From NCBI GenBank assembly GCA_964401385.1, contig CAYNYF010000127.1, positions 1-6,631 on the forward strand: a DNA stretch of 6,631 bases, in the 5' to 3' direction. Below the pieces are notes generated by a model, which saw nothing but the letters and a program-made list of their open reading frames with translations, searched no databases and was not told where the DNA came from. Made by a program: the position numbers and the translations under genes. Below are positions 1 to 6,614 of the stretch, piece after piece. Within the stretch, counting starts at the first letter, position 1, and each line of letters opens with the position of its first letter. This DNA comes from CAYNYF01 sp964401385. Its GTDB lineage: Bacteria > Planctomycetota > Phycisphaerae > SM23-33.

Positions 1-906
1 CTGGCGCCGCTGGCGGTGGGCGCGATTCCGATCATCGCCGAGATCGACGAGACGCTCATGATCGACCCGGCCGACGTGGAGCGGAAGATCACCCGCTACA
101 CCAAGGCAATCCTGCCGGTTCACATGATCGGGCGGACGTGCGACATGTCCGCCATCATGGGCGTCGCCCGCAGGCACAAGCTCTTCGTCGTCGAGGACGC
201 CTGCCAGGCGGTCGGCGGCTCCTATCGCGGCCGGCGGCTGTGCTCCATCGGCCACGCCGGGGCCTACAGCTTCAACTACTACAAGAACATCTCCTGCGGC
301 GAGGGCGGGGCCGTCCTGACCAGCCGCCGGGACGTCTACGAACGCGCCCTGATCTACCACGACGGGGCGCTGACCCTCTACACCAGCGCCCAGCATCCGC
401 GCGAAGCGCTGTTCGCCGGCACCAAGATCCGGGCCTCCGAGATCATGGGCGCGATCCTGCACGAGCAGCTCAAGCGGCTGGATCGCATTCTCGCCCGGCT
501 CCGCGCCCGGGCCGCGGCCATGCGGGAAATCCTCGCCAAATCCGGCCGGTTCGCCCTCAGCCCCAGCAACGACCCCGCCGGCGACTGCGGCTCCAGCGTG
601 CCATTGCTGTTCGAGACGCCCGCCGCCGCGCTGGCGTTCGTGAAGGCCCACAAGAAGCGCATCGGCATGATGCGCCCATACGACACGGGCAAGCACTGCT
701 ACTGGCGGTGGGAGGCCATCCTGAACCAGCGCGGCAGCCACCACCGACAACTCGACGCGTACAACTTCGCCCGGCGAAAGATCGTCTACAGCGAAGACAT
801 GTGCCCGCGGTCCAGGGACGTCATGGCCAGGACGATCGCCCTGGGCGTGCCGTACAAGGCCACGCTGGCCGAAGTCCGCGCCCTGGCCAGGAAGCTGGCC
901 GGTTGA
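1..906 (+). CDS. DegT/DnrJ/EryC1/StrS family PLP-dependent aminotransferase, 5'-truncated by window edge
   Basis: The reading frame is open from base 1, so the start codon and probably about 100 N-terminal residues lie upstream; 301 residues are visible against a usual 370-430. Family features are clear. The VVEDACQA stretch supplies the Asp (residue 66 of the visible part) expected to pair with the pyridine nitrogen of PLP, and Gln69 follows it. The FNYYKNISCGEGGAV segment carries the Schiff-base lysine (Lys95 of the visible part). TKAILPVHMIG and the C-terminal MCPRSRDVMARTIALGVPYK are also typical. The C-terminus is complete, ending at TGA 904-906. The family usually transfers an amino group from Glu or Gln to a keto-sugar or keto-cyclitol in the cytosol; the actual substrate cannot be read here. 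GTG at 16 is not a credible start because the fold begins well before it. The amidohydrolase gene follows after 30 bases, suggesting one operon. Confidence 0.93.
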   Translation: MAPLAVGAIPIIAEIDETLMIDPADVERKITRYTKAILPVHMIGRTCDMSAIMGVARRHKLFVVEDACQAVGGSYRGRRLCSIGHAGAYSFNYYKNISCGEGGAVLTSRRDVYERALIYHDGALTLYTSAQHPREALFAGTKIRASEIMGAILHEQLKRLDRILARLRARAAAMREILAKSGRFALSPSNDPAGDCGSSVPLLFETPAAALAFVKAHKKRIGMMRPYDTGKHCYWRWEAILNQRGSHHRQLDAYNFARRKIVYSEDMCPRSRDVMARTIALGVPYKATLAEVRALARKLAG

Positions 907-936
907 TCCGCGCCGGCGGAGGGGACGGAAACGACG

Positions 937-1701
937 ATGCGATTCTTCGACTGCAACTGCTGCATCGGACTGCCGGCCAACCCTCCCTCGCCGGCCGCAG
1001 GCGCATCCCCCGGCGTTTCGGCCGGCGAGCTGCTGGCGGCAATGGACCGCGCCGGCATCGACCGCGCCCTCCCCTGGCACGTCGCACAGCACGACCAGGA
1101 CCCGCTCACCGGAAACGATCTGCTGGCGGAGGCCATCGCGGCGCAGGAGCGGCTGGTGGGCGTCTGGTCGCTGCTGCCGCCGCAGACGGGCGAACTCGGC
1201 GACGTCGGCGAGTGGTTCCAGCGGGCCGCCTCCGCCGGCGTCCGCGCCTGCCGCGCCTTTCCCGAGGCCAGCCGCTACCTGCTCCGCGCCGAAGTCTTCG
1301 AGGAGGTTTTCGAGGCGATGACGGCCGCACGCTGGCCGCTGCTGCTGTCGCTCGCCCGCGGCGTCACGTGGGACCAGGTCTACGACCTGCTGGGCGAGTT
1401 TCCGGAGCTGACGGTCATCCTGTGCGATCACGGCAGTTGGGGGGCGGACCGCTACTTCCGCCCGCTGCTCCAGCGCCGCCCCAACGTCTACGTCGAGATC
1501 GGCGGCTACACGCTGGACGGCGGCATCGAGGATTTCGTCGCCCGGTACGGGCCGGGCCGCATGCTGTTCGGCTCCAACTTCCCCGCCTGCTACCACGGCG
1601 GCATGATGCTGGCACTGGCTCATGCGGAAATCTCCGACGCCGACAAGCAGGCCATCGCCGCCGGCAACCTCGAGCGCCTGCTCGGCGAGGTGAAACTGTG
1701 A
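937..1701 (+). CDS. Amidohydrolase-fold protein (amidohydrolase 2/COG2159-like) with degenerate metal site, probable pseudoenzyme
   Basis: This is a 254-residue cytosolic protein with the short TIM-barrel layout of the amidohydrolase 2 family. It starts at ATG 937, directly before strand 1 (MRFFDCNCCIG). A GGAGGGG-type ribosome site lies at 918-924, with a second purine run ACGGAA at 925-930. By hand alignment to the following gene, the strand-1 His-x-His is replaced by Asn7-Cys8-Cys9, the strand-4 Lys by Arg103, the strand-5 His by Leu139 (in LLLSLARG) and the strand-8 Asp by Asn214 (GSNFP). Only the strand-6 His (His165 in CDHGSWG) survives. The reading frame is intact and the fold signatures (LFGSNFP, the C-terminal GNLERLLGE) are kept, so this is not a decayed gene. 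A regulatory or structural partner of the next gene, or an enzyme with a different chemistry, fits best. Family is confident; function is unknown. Confidence 0.9.
   Translation: MRFFDCNCCIGLPANPPSPAAGASPGVSAGELLAAMDRAGIDRALPWHVAQHDQDPLTGNDLLAEAIAAQERLVGVWSLLPPQTGELGDVGEWFQRAASAGVRACRAFPEASRYLLRAEVFEEVFEAMTAARWPLLLSLARGVTWDQVYDLLGEFPELTVILCDHGSWGADRYFRPLLQRRPNVYVEIGGYTLDGGIEDFVARYGPGRMLFGSNFPACYHGGMMLALAHAEISDADKQAIAAGNLERLLGEVKL
1687..1700 (+). promoter_or_regulatory. Ribosome site and coupled GTG start inside the end of the upstream gene
   Basis: GAGGTG at 1687-1692 lies within the last codons of the upstream amidohydrolase-like gene. It sits five bases before GTG 1698-1700, which overlaps the TGA stop at 1699-1701 (GTGA). 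No alternative in-frame ATG occurs before the metal-binding HGH motif, so this GTG decides the start. The arrangement is typical of translational coupling and predicts that the two products are made in linked amounts. Confidence 0.8.
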
Positions 1702-2513
1702 TCAGCGAAAGCGCCTTAGCCGAAGCCTTCTGGGAAAACGGCCGCAGCGACGACTGCCCCGTGATCGACATGCACGGCCACATGGGCCCGTGGCGCGGGA
1801 TTTACTTCCCGCGTGCCTCGGCCGAGGCGATGATCCATACCATGGACCAGTGCGGCGTGCGGATGCTGGTCTTCTGCCACCACGCCGCCCTCTTCTGCCC
1901 GGAGATCGGCAACGCGGCCAACGTCGAGGCGGTGCGAAAGTTCCCCGACCGCCTGCGGGCCTACCTGGCAATCAATCCACATTACCCCGACTCCGTTGCG
2001 GCCGACCTGGCCGGCTTCGACGACAACCGCGACGTGTTCGTGGGCCTGAAGATCCTGGCGTCGTACCACCAGGTTTGCTGGGACGATCCCAGGTACGAGC
2101 CGGCGTGGAAGTTCGCCGACGAGCGCGGGCTCATGGTTCTCGGACACACCTGGTCCGGCAGCCGGTACGACGGGCAGGAGATGGTCCGCAGGATGGCCGG
2201 GCGATGGCCCAACGTCCGGCTGCTGCTGGGCCACTCGCTCCACGGGGCGTGGGACGCCGCCGCCGCCATCGCCCAGGAGTTCCCCAACGTGTATCTGGAG
2301 CTGACGGCCGTGCTGGACGACCGCGGCCCGCTGGAAAAATTCGTCGCCGCCGGCCTGTCCGAGAAGCTCCTGTTCGGCACCGACCTTCCGTGGTTCGATC
2401 CGCACCACGGAATCGGCGCGGTCCTCTCGGCCGAGATCGCCGACGAAGACCGGCACAATATCCTCCACCGCAACGCCGAGCGGCTGCTGGGCGAGGCGGG
2501 GGTCGGGGTCTAG
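1698..2513 (+). CDS. Metal-dependent amidohydrolase (amidohydrolase 2/COG2159 family), complete active site
   Basis: This 271-residue protein starts at the GTG that overlaps the previous stop. All expected amidohydrolase 2 ligands are visible: strand-1 His26-x-His28 in VIDMHGHMG, Lys118 in GLKIL (strand 4), strand-5 His150 in LGHTW, strand-6 His179 in LGHSLHG, and strand-8 Asp229 in LFGTDLPW. The C-terminal ILHRNAERLLGE helix is typical of the family. Known relatives hydrolyse C-N or C-O bonds or decarboxylate small aromatic or keto acids, usually with one Zn or similar ion; the substrate here is not evident. No signal peptide or membrane segment is seen, so it should be cytosolic. It is related to the degenerate protein just upstream, probably through an old duplication, and is likely co-produced with it. 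The peptidase gene follows after 21 bases. A frame through 138-2513 merely runs through the earlier genes and is not a fused protein. Confidence 0.93.
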   Translation: MISESALAEAFWENGRSDDCPVIDMHGHMGPWRGIYFPRASAEAMIHTMDQCGVRMLVFCHHAALFCPEIGNAANVEAVRKFPDRLRAYLAINPHYPDSVAADLAGFDDNRDVFVGLKILASYHQVCWDDPRYEPAWKFADERGLMVLGHTWSGSRYDGQEMVRRMAGRWPNVRLLLGHSLHGAWDAAAAIAQEFPNVYLELTAVLDDRGPLEKFVAAGLSEKLLFGTDLPWFDPHHGIGAVLSAEIADEDRHNILHRNAERLLGEAGVGV

Positions 2514-2534
2514 GGAAAGGAGCGACACCGCGAG

Positions 2535-4430
2535 ATGGACGAGAAGGCCCACTTCGGTTCGCAGCGACGCGTCGAGCGGGGGAACCTCGTCATCGAGGGC
2601 ATCCCCGACATTCCGGACCGGATCAGAGACCGACTGCACCCTTACCAGAACACCCGCTCGGCGTCGCTTCGGGACTGGCTGCCGGACGGCGGGGGGATCC
2701 TCATCTCCACGCGCTTCGGCCAGACCAGCCAGATTCACCTCGTGGCCACGCCCGGCGGGGCGCGGCGGCAGATCACGTTCTTCGACGAGCCCGTCGGCGG
2801 AGCCTGGACGTGCCCGGATCGCAATGTGCGGGGCTTCCTCTTTACCAGGGACGTCGGCGGATCGGAGTTTCACCAGATCTTCTGGTTCGACCTGACCACC
2901 GGCGCCTGGCGGATGCTCACCGACGGGCAATCCCTGAACGACGGCGTGCGCTGGGACAACCACGGCGGCCGCTTCGCCTACCACACCACCGTCCGCAACG
3001 GCCGCGCGTTCGATCTTCACGTCCGCGGCATCGACGGCGACCCGACCGCGGTGCTCGAGCGGGATGGCGAGTGGTGGCCGGTGGATTGGTCGCCCGACGA
3101 CACGACGCTTCTCGTCGAGCGCTACGTGTCCATCAACGAGTCCTACCTCTACCTCCTGGACGTCGCGACCACGGCCCTGACGCAACTCAACCCCACCGAC
3201 GAGGCGATCTCCTACGGCGCGGCCTGGTTCGCCAGGGACGGCCGAGGGATCTACTTCGCCTCCGACCAGGACAGCGAGTTCCGCCGGCTCCGATACTGTG
3301 ATCTCGCGACCGGTGCCGTCCGTTCGATCACCGACCACATCCCCTGGGACGTGGAGGCCCTCGCCCTCTCGCACAACGGCAGCCACGTGGCCTTCACCGT
3401 CAATGAGGAGGGCATCAGCAGGCTGCACGTGCTGGACGCCCGCTCCGGCGAGCCGCTGGACCTGCCGGAAGCCCCCATGGGCGTGATCGCGGGGCTGAAG
3501 TTCAGCCCTGACGACGCCCAGGTGGGCATGACGATCAACGGCCCTCAGGTTGCTGGCGACGTGTACTCGCTGCACTTGTCCGACGGGAGGCTCAGCCGGT
3601 GGACCTGCAGTGAGGCCGGCGGGTTGGACACGCAGCGATTCGCCGCGCCCGAGCTGATCCACTACGAGACGTTCGACGAGGTCGAGGGTCAGCCGCGGAA
3701 GATCCCCGCCCTCTATTACCGGCCGGCCGGCAACGGCCCGTTCCCCGTCCTGATCAACATCCACGGCGGGCCCGAAAGCCAGGCCAGGCCGCGATTTTCT
3801 ACCACTTTCCAGTACTACGTCGTGGAGATAGGCATCGCCCTGTTCGAGCCGAACGTGCGGGGCTCGTCCGGATACGGCAAGAGCTACCTGCTGCTGGACA
3901 ACGCCCTGAAGCGGGAAGACTCGGTGAAGGACATCGGCGCCCTGCTGGACTGGATCGCGGCCCGGCCGGAACTGGACAGCGACCGCGTGGCCGTGATGGG
4001 GGGATCCTACGGCGGGTACATGGTGCTGGCCTGCATGACACACTACAACGACCGGCTCCGGGCAGGGGTGGAACTGTTCGGCATCAGCAACTTCGTGACG
4101 TTCCTGGAGAACACCCAGGCGTACCGCCGCGACCAGCGGCGGACGGAGTACGGCGACGAGCGCGAGCCGGCGATGCGCGCGTTCCTGACGCGGATCTCGC
4201 CGATGACCAACGCGGCGAAGATACAGAGGCCGTTGCTGGTGGCGCAAGGCCTGAACGACCCGCGGGCGCCCGTCACCGAGAGTGAGCAGATGGTCGAGAT
4301 CATCCGCCGCAACGGAGGCACAGTCGCCTACGTCCTGGCCCGCGACGAGGGCCACGGCTTCCGCAAGAAGAGGAACCTTAATTATGTCGAGCAGGCCGCA
4401 GCGCTGTTCCTGGAGACATACCTGATGTAA
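2535..4430 (+). CDS. S9 family serine peptidase (prolyl oligopeptidase/acylaminoacyl-peptidase-like)
   Basis: This is a 631-residue protein. ATG 2535 is preceded by AAAGGAG at 2516-2522, with a rather long 12-base spacing. Residues about 35-370 form a beta-propeller of TolB/WD-like blades (repeated SPDD, W.PDGGG and FSPDDAQ turns) that gates access in this family. Residues about 380-631 are the alpha/beta-hydrolase domain. It shows the oxyanion-region NIHGGPE, the NVRGSSGYGKSY segment, nucleophile Ser491 in GGSYGGYM, Asp575 in GLNDPRAPV and His607 in EGHGF, so the triad is complete. Relatives cleave short peptides, often after Pro or remove N-acylated residues, and exclude folded proteins. 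No signal peptide is seen, so it probably acts in the cytosol. Position in the operon suggests it processes a peptide or acyl-amino substrate linked to the neighbouring amidohydrolases, but esterase activity is also possible. Substrate preference is inferred only. Confidence 0.95.
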   Translation: MDEKAHFGSQRRVERGNLVIEGIPDIPDRIRDRLHPYQNTRSASLRDWLPDGGGILISTRFGQTSQIHLVATPGGARRQITFFDEPVGGAWTCPDRNVRGFLFTRDVGGSEFHQIFWFDLTTGAWRMLTDGQSLNDGVRWDNHGGRFAYHTTVRNGRAFDLHVRGIDGDPTAVLERDGEWWPVDWSPDDTTLLVERYVSINESYLYLLDVATTALTQLNPTDEAISYGAAWFARDGRGIYFASDQDSEFRRLRYCDLATGAVRSITDHIPWDVEALALSHNGSHVAFTVNEEGISRLHVLDARSGEPLDLPEAPMGVIAGLKFSPDDAQVGMTINGPQVAGDVYSLHLSDGRLSRWTCSEAGGLDTQRFAAPELIHYETFDEVEGQPRKIPALYYRPAGNGPFPVLINIHGGPESQARPRFSTTFQYYVVEIGIALFEPNVRGSSGYGKSYLLLDNALKREDSVKDIGALLDWIAARPELDSDRVAVMGGSYGGYMVLACMTHYNDRLRAGVELFGISNFVTFLENTQAYRRDQRRTEYGDEREPAMRAFLTRISPMTNAAKIQRPLLVAQGLNDPRAPVTESEQMVEIIRRNGGTVAYVLARDEGHGFRKKRNLNYVEQAAALFLETYLM

Positions 4431-4456
4431 GGGCAGGTGCGACCGGCCCCGGGGAC

Positions 4457-4464
4457 GGAAGGAG
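4457..4464 (+). promoter_or_regulatory. Shine-Dalgarno site that fixes the start of the PHP gene
   Basis: GGAAGGAG lies 11 bases before ATG 4476. A GTG at 4437 is in the same frame but lacks a good ribosome site. It would also add 13 residues (ending CFE) ahead of the conserved strand-1 YDLHIHT segment, which normally begins at the very N-terminus of PHP proteins. ATG 4476 is therefore preferred. Confidence 0.75.
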
Positions 4465-4475
4465 TGTGTTTCGAG

Positions 4476-5261
4476 ATGTCGGCAAAGTACGATCTTCACA
4501 TTCACACGAAATACCTGGGCTGTGCCAACGAGACGATGGAGGTGGATGCTGTCGCGGCCGAGTGCGAGCGGCTCGGAGTAGAGTGCATCGGCTTCACCGA
4601 CCATCTCAACACGCCCGAGCAGCTTCCGCTGCACGTGCCCATCCTGGAGGACATCCGCAGGCTCCGGACCCGCGCGGCCGTCTACCTGGGGGTGGAGCTG
4701 AACTTCACCGGACCCGACGCCGGATTCGTCTTCAGCCGCCAGATCAAGGCCGACTACGGCTTCCAGTTCGCCATCGGCGGCATCCACCAAACCTACGTGG
4801 ACAGCTTCGACCTGGACAAGGTCATCGAGATCCAGCACCGCCACCATCTCCGCGTCTGCGAAGATGAGCTCGTCGACGTGCTGGTGCATCCTTACTGGTT
4901 CAGCAAGAGGGAATTCGACCAGAAAGGCTTCCCCGAGTTCGAGTCGGTCCGGGCCGTTCCGGAGAGGCTCACGCGCGAGCTGGCCCAGGTCGCCCGCCAG
5001 ACGCACACCGCTATCGAGATCAACGCCTCGGCGAACCTGGTCAACCGCCCGGACGACTACGTCCGGGCCTACGTGGACTACCTGGCGATCCTGGCCGAGG
5101 AGGGCGTGACGTTCGCGTTGGGCTCCGACGCCCACGCGATCGAAGGTCTCAGCAACGTCCACGTCGCCTGGGAGGTGGCCCGCCGACTGGGCATTTCGTC
5201 GGAGCGGATTTGGCACCCGCCGGGCGAGCCCATCGTCGGCGGCCCGGGCGCCGGGGCATGA
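4476..5261 (+). CDS. PHP-domain metal-dependent hydrolase/phosphatase
   Basis: This 261-residue protein is a nearly pure PHP (polymerase and histidinol phosphatase) domain. The expected motifs occur in order: His8-x-His10-Thr (LHIHT), Asp42-His43 (FTDH), Glu74 (GVELNF), His104 (GGIH), His138 (LVHPYW) and Asp218-x-His220 (GSDAH). These build the usual two- or three-metal centre, so hydrolysis of a phosphoester is the most likely chemistry. Histidinol-phosphate phosphatase is the best-known activity, but no other his genes are nearby and the family is broad. One ligand position looks altered: the loop after HxHT reads KYLGCAN, placing Cys16 where HisK-type and YcdX-type enzymes usually have a His. 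The C-terminus ends in a short Gly/Ala-rich tail. No signal peptide is seen. It lies 45 bases after the peptidase gene and is probably in the same operon. Substrate is not identifiable. Confidence 0.92.
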   Translation: MSAKYDLHIHTKYLGCANETMEVDAVAAECERLGVECIGFTDHLNTPEQLPLHVPILEDIRRLRTRAAVYLGVELNFTGPDAGFVFSRQIKADYGFQFAIGGIHQTYVDSFDLDKVIEIQHRHHLRVCEDELVDVLVHPYWFSKREFDQKGFPEFESVRAVPERLTRELAQVARQTHTAIEINASANLVNRPDDYVRAYVDYLAILAEEGVTFALGSDAHAIEGLSNVHVAWEVARRLGISSERIWHPPGEPIVGGPGAGA

Positions 5262-5335
5262 GCGGGCGGTGGATGAGGCGCGCGAGCTGGCCGAAATGGC
5301 GGTACCTTCCGGCTCAACGTGGCCGTGCGCTAGCC

Positions 5336-5353
5336 CGCGCCGGCGTCGGCGCG
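5336..5353 (+). promoter_or_regulatory. Perfect 7-bp GC hairpin with 4-base loop upstream of the CapA-like gene
   Basis: CGCGCCG (5336-5342) and CGGCGCG (5347-5353) are exact inverted repeats around the loop GCGT. No T-run follows; the next bases are AAAGTAATTG. It is therefore not a standard intrinsic terminator, but it could pause or partly end transcription from the upstream operon, protect mRNA ends, or be a chance palindrome in GC-rich DNA. Confidence 0.35.
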
Positions 5354-5397
5354 AAAGTAATTGTCTGACGGGTCGCGATCCCATGAGCTACTCCGAC

Positions 5398-5404
5398 AGG
5401 AAGG
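5398..5404 (+). promoter_or_regulatory. Shine-Dalgarno site that fixes the start of the CapA-like gene
   Basis: AGGAAGG sits seven bases before ATG 5412, a near-ideal spacing. The in-frame TTG at 5361 would add 17 residues with no family resemblance and lacks a good ribosome site, so ATG 5412 is preferred. Confidence 0.8.
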
Positions 5405-5411
5405 CAAGACG

Positions 5412-6614
5412 ATGACCAGGAAGGCCGTGACGTTCGCCGCGGTGGGCGACATCAACTTCTCCGGCGACTGCGCCGAGCAGATGATGGCCGGCGGAATCGA
5501 CTGGCCGTTCGAGAAGATGCTGCCCCACCTGCGGCGGGCGGATTTACTGTTCGGGAACATGGAGTCGGTTCTCCTGCCGCCGGAGTATCCCGACGATCAG
5601 ATCGACCCGGCCGGCCTGGTTTCCAAATACGACGGCACCGCCGCCCTGGCCCGGGCCGGCTTCGGCTTCATGAACCTGGCCAGCAATCACGTCCTGGACG
5701 GCGGGCGGATGTCGATGTTCCACACGCGCGATGCGATCCAGCGGCTCGGCATCGTCACCGCCGGGATCGGCAAGACCCAGAAGCAGGCCCGGCGGATGCC
5801 CGTCCTCCAGGTCGGGGAGCTGCGCTTCGGCTTTCTGTGCTACTGCGAGGACAGCAACTACAGCCTCTCCACGAAGGGCCCCTGCCACGCCTACTACACC
5901 CGCCGGGCGGTGCTCGCCGACGTCGCCCGCAACAAGGATGAGGTCGACGTCCTGGTCGTCTCCATCCACGCCGACCTGGAGTTCATGGAGACGCCGTCGT
6001 GGCCGCGGCGGGAGATATTCCGCGAGATCTCCGCGGCCGGAGCCACCATCGTGCTCGGTCACCATCCGCACGTCCCCCAGGGCGTGGAGCTGATCGACGG
6101 GCGGCTGATCGCCTATTCGCTGGGCAACTTCTACTTCGCCGCCCACAGCGACGGCTACATGAAGGACAACGGCCCGCACACGGCCCACTCGTTCCTGCTG
6201 CTGGCCGAGGTGGGTCCCGGCCGCGTGGCCTCCTTCGAACGCGTGCCCTTCGAAATCCGCCCGCCCCCCGAGCAGAGGCCGGTTCCCTTGGACGGTCCCG
6301 AGCGGGAGCGGATGCTCGCCTACCTCGAGCAGCTCGACCGCAAGGCCGCCGACGACGAGGTCGTCAAGGGCAACTGGCGCGACGTCGCCCTTCGGCACCT
6401 GGACATCTACCTCGACCGGGCCAGGAAGCTCGGCCGGGAGGACTTGCTGGTCGACCTGATCGGGCGACTGGTCCTGGTGGCCGAGAACAGAAGCTGGATC
6501 GACGAGGTCTTCGCCGCCGTCAAGGAAAACTGGACCCGCCAGGCCAGGCGCGTCGACCCGTACCACCGGCCGCAGTACGCAATGACCTCCAGAAAGCCGC
6601 CGGGCGATTCCTAG
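5412..6614 (+). CDS. CapA family protein (metallophosphoesterase-like, poly-gamma-glutamate synthesis CapA homologue)
   Basis: This is a 400-residue protein. The CapA-fold domain fills residues about 5-283 and shows the family motifs in order: Asp13 in AVGDINFSGD, Asn49-x-Glu51 in GNMES, Asn92-His93 in NLASNHVLD, His186 in SIHAD, His217-His218-Pro-His220 in GHHPHVPQG, and YSLGNF at 235-240. These resemble the metal-site residues of calcineurin-like phosphoesterases. Residues about 290-400 form a charged, probably helical C-terminal extension rich in Arg, Glu and Leu. Classical Bacillus CapA is membrane-anchored and works with CapB and CapC in poly-gamma-glutamate capsule production. Here the protein begins directly at strand 1 with no signal or anchor, and no capB or capC is in view, so capsule synthesis is doubtful. 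A cytosolic hydrolase role beside the PHP and amidohydrolase genes is more likely, but the substrate is unknown. The stop is TAG 6612-6614; nothing recognisable follows. Confidence 0.92.
   Translation: MTRKAVTFAAVGDINFSGDCAEQMMAGGIDWPFEKMLPHLRRADLLFGNMESVLLPPEYPDDQIDPAGLVSKYDGTAALARAGFGFMNLASNHVLDGGRMSMFHTRDAIQRLGIVTAGIGKTQKQARRMPVLQVGELRFGFLCYCEDSNYSLSTKGPCHAYYTRRAVLADVARNKDEVDVLVVSIHADLEFMETPSWPRREIFREISAAGATIVLGHHPHVPQGVELIDGRLIAYSLGNFYFAAHSDGYMKDNGPHTAHSFLLLAEVGPGRVASFERVPFEIRPPPEQRPVPLDGPERERMLAYLEQLDRKAADDEVVKGNWRDVALRHLDIYLDRARKLGREDLLVDLIGRLVLVAENRSWIDEVFAAVKENWTRQARRVDPYHRPQYAMTSRKPPGDS

Larger units (their letters stand above)
5262..5411. other. 150-base intergenic gap, the only sizeable one in the window
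   Basis: This gap separates the PHP and CapA-like genes. It holds a GC-rich hairpin (5336-5353), a short AT-richer patch just after it (AAAGTAATTGTCT, 5354-5366) and the ribosome site of the CapA gene. I cannot find a convincing sigma-70 promoter pair. A 36-codon ORF (5258-5368, ATGA overlap with the PHP stop) and a frame at 5295-5333 reading NGGTFRLNVAVR-stop are present. Neither has enough support to call a gene. The stretch may hold the decayed tail of a lost gene. Confidence 0.5.

Noticed and set aside
138..2513. A 791-codon frame running from inside the aminotransferase to the end of the second amidohydrolase
   Set aside because: Only the part after GTG 1698 looks like a protein family. 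The earlier part is an Arg/Pro/Gly-rich shadow of two genes in another frame, so it is not a giant fusion.
1790..3301. A 503-codon frame overlapping the second amidohydrolase and the peptidase
   Set aside because: The translation is Arg/Pro/Gly-rich shadow sequence out of frame with two well-supported genes and shows no motif of its own.
4447..4454. CCCCGGGG palindrome between the peptidase and PHP genes
   Set aside because: Short, has no loop, and is expected by chance in DNA this GC-rich; no T-run or repeat partner.
1716..5384. A 1222-codon open frame on the minus strand spanning three to four genes
   Set aside because: It lies antisense to clearly coding genes whose motifs and triads are intact. 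Its translation is low-complexity, rich in Val, Arg, Gly, Asp and His, without family motifs. Long antisense frames are expected when third codon positions are nearly all G or C.
5361..5390. TTGTCT as a -35 promoter element for the CapA gene
   Set aside because: No -10-like hexamer is found at 16-18 bases downstream, so a sigma-70 promoter cannot be supported.
5544..6566. A 340-codon minus-strand frame opposite the CapA-like gene
   Set aside because: It is antisense to a gene with complete CapA motifs, and its composition is the same high-GC shadow pattern.
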